Part shown: in pieces, positions 44,112 to 64,000 of the stretch
Layout: every line of letters starts with the position of its first letter
Numbering within the stretch: position 1 is the first letter of the stretch
NCBI GenBank assembly: GCA_947579665.1
Contig: OX388352.1
Span: 73,012,113 to 73,076,112 of the forward strand
DNA length: 64,000 nt
DNA from: Sympetrum striolatum
Lineage: Eukaryota > Arthropoda > Insecta > Odonata > Libellulidae
Direction: 5' to 3'
Notes under the pieces: generated by a model
Databases searched by the model: none
What the model saw: the letters and a program-made list of their open reading frames with translations, nothing else
What the model was told of the DNA's origin: nothing
Position numbers and translations under genes: made by a program

Positions 44112-44870
44112 TCAGCAGGATGTATATCCTTCCTCTAACAAGTAAAACGTGAACTTAGAAATGGTAGACCACCTCCTGCGCAGGAGGTCCCCATTGTATT
44201 CGGAGGATGTCTTATCTTTAGTTATCGTTCCTGTCTTCGAATGAGTTTGTAGACCCTGGTGCCAAGCCTTTTTACCCTTATTTCGATAGATAGAATTGGA
44301 ACACACAGAATCAGAAATAAATCCTTCCCGCCACCCAAAGAAACTTTTTATAAAATCTATCATCCCCGACCCTTAATTCGAGAAGTAAATCGTCCAAAAC
44401 CCCCCAAACTTCTCTTTTTTTATCCACTCTCAGACTTAAATTCTTTTCGTATTGACATCTCCTTCGTCTGTTCAAAACTATCAAAGCCATAGCGGCGTCA
44501 GCTTCCATTTTACACAATGTATGCACCATTGAATTCCTTCTTCCGCTTGACTCCACTCTGATCCACTGAGAACTGGCGCCTGATCCCAACTGCTTGATGC
44601 AGGAGAGCCAAGCCGCTACGTATGAGCAAGTTTGCAACTCAGCATCGCGGCTTTGCCACAGTGGAGATTTAAGTACCGTTAGAAGCTGTGCATACTCTCA
44701 AAAAGTTCCTCTGTCTGAATGCAAGGCGCAACCCATCCGGCCTCAACCATTAAACCCGCGTGGCAAAAGTCCCCCTCCCACATTTTTTTCTAAACGGATT
44801 ACCCGCAGCGCTATCATCTTTATCTTCTTAGGGGCCCTACTTTGAACCTTGTCAGTACCAAACAAATTGG
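44112..44870 (-). pseudogene. PIF/Harbinger-like transposase relic
   Basis: The minus-strand frame at 44311-44637 includes AAMALIVLNRRRRCQYEKNL and LDDLLLELRVGDDRFYKKFL. This resembles the N-terminal RRRR...LLRELR...DxxxYRxFLRM signature of Harbinger transposases. The rest of the transposase is missing or scrambled; no intact DDE region follows. The GC content is above the flanks, as expected for an inserted element. Confidence 0.45.
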
Positions 44871-45109
44871 ATCCACTTTTCACCCAACCTGTCACAAACT
44901 TAAGTAGATCATCCATATTTGTATGGACTTTATTGGGAAGTCTGTTTTTACAATTCTATTTGGGCCCAATACTTACTGGTGTGCATCCAAATTTTTATAT
45001 GCATTTGATAATTTATTCTGATTTAAATGTATTTACTTAATTAAGGTGGCGCATGAGTACAGTTTGTTCCACAAGTGCTCATCTAAGTAGCTCTTAGCCA
45101 GTTCCGTAG

Positions 45110-45546
45110 TGAAAATACCTAGAAAAGACCACGAGGAGGTGCCTACTATTCGAGTTCCACCAGCACCTTCTCTACAACTATTCCATAAGGCACGTACATG
45201 TGTGATTTTGCACGCATTGTTACAGTACCTTGTATTATGCTTTTATGTTCAAATTTATTTTGGTCTCTAATAAGATGATACCCATCTATGCTTGCTTCAT
45301 GGATTGCTGCATATACGCACATTCCAGATTTTAAACAGAAATAGGTACACTTAGAGGAGACATCTTAACCAACAAACGAAAAAACAAATACCTGAAACTG
45401 ACCAAACTAATTCTGAATTTATTTTTCTGGAGGACAAATGTTATATTGATGTTTTCCTCCCGTCTGACGGAGTACAGTTTCTCCAAGCTCCACCAGTATT
45501 GTCAGAGGTCCTGTCTGATCTCGGGGGTAGGTGCTTCAATGGGTAG
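45110..45546 (+). pseudogene. Unidentified decayed coding sequence
   Basis: Two protein-like plus-strand pieces separated by stops: VKIPRKDHEEVPTIRVPPAP and, at 45352-45546, SEFIFLEDKCYIDVFLPSDG then VQFLQAPPVLSEVLSDLGG. No start codon or splice sites fit. It is either a transposon-encoded protein or a dead gene copy; I do not recognise the family. Confidence 0.35.
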
Positions 45547-46179
45547 ACCCAAACAAACACTTAGATCTTCAGCGTATTTGGAAAAAAATGTGCAATTTTG
45601 AAGGGGGGAAGGACCTCATATATTATTTAAATCTTTGGACACTATGTTCCGTTTAAGAGTTTTTATTAATGATATTTTTTAAGATTTTTATGAATTGTGA
45701 AATTGTGAATTATGAATTTTAAACATATTTTGACCTAAAATCTAGGATATTTATAAATACTGATGTAGTGATATTTTAAAGGGGAAGGAATTGATAGGTA
45801 TCTGTATTTCCATTTTCATTCAGCTCCTGTATATTACCTATAATAAAGTGTTCATCAAATACGTGTTGTGTCGAGACATCAGAACTTTATGCGATACTTT
45901 CAAAAATCAGCTTATTTTTGCACTAAAATATATTTATTTTGTATGTATGTATTATTTTCACATTTGAAACATATTTTTCCCAATTTTTCGATCACGTTCA
46001 ATCAATAATTTTAATGATTGAATATGTAATTATTACTCACAATTATGGATATATGAGTCATTGAGAGGCAATTTAAAACTGACGACCTACCATTTACATT
46101 ATTAATGTTTGACTTACTAGACTTGTAGTGATACAAATGTGCTACCATCTGAAATCAATCTTTGTTATAAAAACTAACT

Positions 46180-46490
46180 AATAAAAGAGATTTTTCCCTT
46201 TAATGATCAACTTTTACTTTACAAATTGTCACAGGTAAAAATTCCACAGAAAAAATGTCACACATTATGATAGGTGAAAATGCCATGGTAATTATTCCAC
46301 TCTAAATTTTGGTGGGTGGTAAAAATTCCATAGTTAAATTTTCACGGGGGACCATTTTGACAATGTTTAACACTATTTTGGTAATGGCCCATGCAATAAT
46401 TGTATTGTGTTGGATTGGGTGACATTTTATCCGTGATATCTTTACCCGTGGAATTATTACCGCGGCATTTTTAACTGCATTCATTGCAGG
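46180..46490. repeat. Cluster of GTAAAAATTCCA / GTGAAAAT motifs
   Basis: Variants of GGTAAAAATTCCA and GTGAAAAT(G/T)CCA occur many times in both orientations, for example CAGGTAAAAATTCCACAG, GGTGAAAATGCCATGG and CCCGTGGAATTATTACCG. The arrangement looks like inverted and direct short repeats rather than one simple tandem array. Confidence 0.5.
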
Positions 46491-46639
46491 CAGCTACTAT
46501 GTAGAGTAAAATGCGTCATAATCATTCCAAGTCTTTTATTTTTAATTTTAATATTTCTTAGTTCAAATTTCCTTCTTGAAATTGCCTCATTAACTAGCGT
46601 TCCTTGGCTTGGAGGCTCTAAGCAGCCGTCTAGCTGACC

Positions 46640-46952
46640 TATTCCCATCAATATTAACTGTTGACAATTTATTCCTCATATTCGACAAAATTTGCACAAG
46701 TCCGCGATTCCTCGCTGAAATACAATAAGTTAAACATTAGTTCAACTCGAAGTGGGCGCTACCTAAGCGAGAGGACAGAGACCTAGTCGTACGAAGTATA
46801 CACTGTCACGACACTCCTATACGGTTGACGGAAAGAACAACTGGATCAACCTTTTGGTCGGAAGTAAATTAGTTTGTAAGTCGGATCGGTCGATTGGATC
46901 GACTAATCGCGTAACATCGATTAATGTAGACAACAAAGTTTCAATTGTTGAA
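46640..46952 (+). promoter_or_regulatory. KDM7 upstream region / probable 5' UTR
   Basis: Sequence before the PHD exon has raised CpG (GTCCGCGATTCC, GTCGTACG, TCGGATCGGTCGATTGGATCG), unlike the AT-rich flanks. The frame stays open back to an ATG at 46,854, so either that codon or the one at 46,953 starts the protein. No TATA box obvious. Confidence 0.4.
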
Positions 46953-63896
<16,944 letters not shown>

Positions 63897-64000
63897 GTAA
63901 GCATTGATTCATTTACAATTATGGCAGCTATTACAATCTTAAGACCTTAACACTTGCAGAATAAGTATAGTCAATTGGCAAATACTTTGTAGCCTACTGC

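Overview
This window is typical animal nuclear DNA, most likely from an arthropod with a large repeat-rich genome. It is AT-rich, its genes are split into short exons with GT/AG introns of 0.2 to 5 kb, there are no bacterial-style operons, and decayed transposons of many classes are nested in the introns. Most long open frames are chance or transposon remnants. The real genes had to be read from short exons with matching splice phase.

Three genes are supported. (1) 46,953 to the right edge, plus strand: a KDM7/PHF8-type histone lysine demethylase, nine exons visible, PHD finger then JmjC domain, running off the window. (2) about 30.1-43.0 kb, minus strand: CDC123, the ATP-grasp factor that assembles eIF2, eight exons, total length close to the human protein; its usual metal-binding DFN motif reads DFG here. 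(3) about 6.1-25.0 kb, minus strand: a multi-exon gene I do not recognise. It has a clear first exon at 25,021 and a phase-consistent chain of five exons between 19.8 and 13.4 kb. A separate plausible exon lies at 3.9 kb.

CDC123 and KDM7 are head to head, with about 4 kb between them filled by a Harbinger-like transposase relic, a GC-rich repeat and other decayed sequence. The far left (1-3.9 kb) is non-coding with a 20-bp minisatellite.

Repeats include three Tigger/pogo copies (one with both ends and TA duplications), hAT-like MITEs, two fold-back MITEs, Penelope-like relics including a 236-bp inverted repeat, several 5'-truncated LINE ends, tRNA-derived SINEs (one pair head to head), a probable solo LTR, a Helitron-like insertion with its empty site next door, and two arrays of about 165-170-bp units carrying a tRNA B-box-like core in KDM7 introns 2 and 4. 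The last two are the most unusual structures here. I found no rRNA, intact tRNA or CRISPR.
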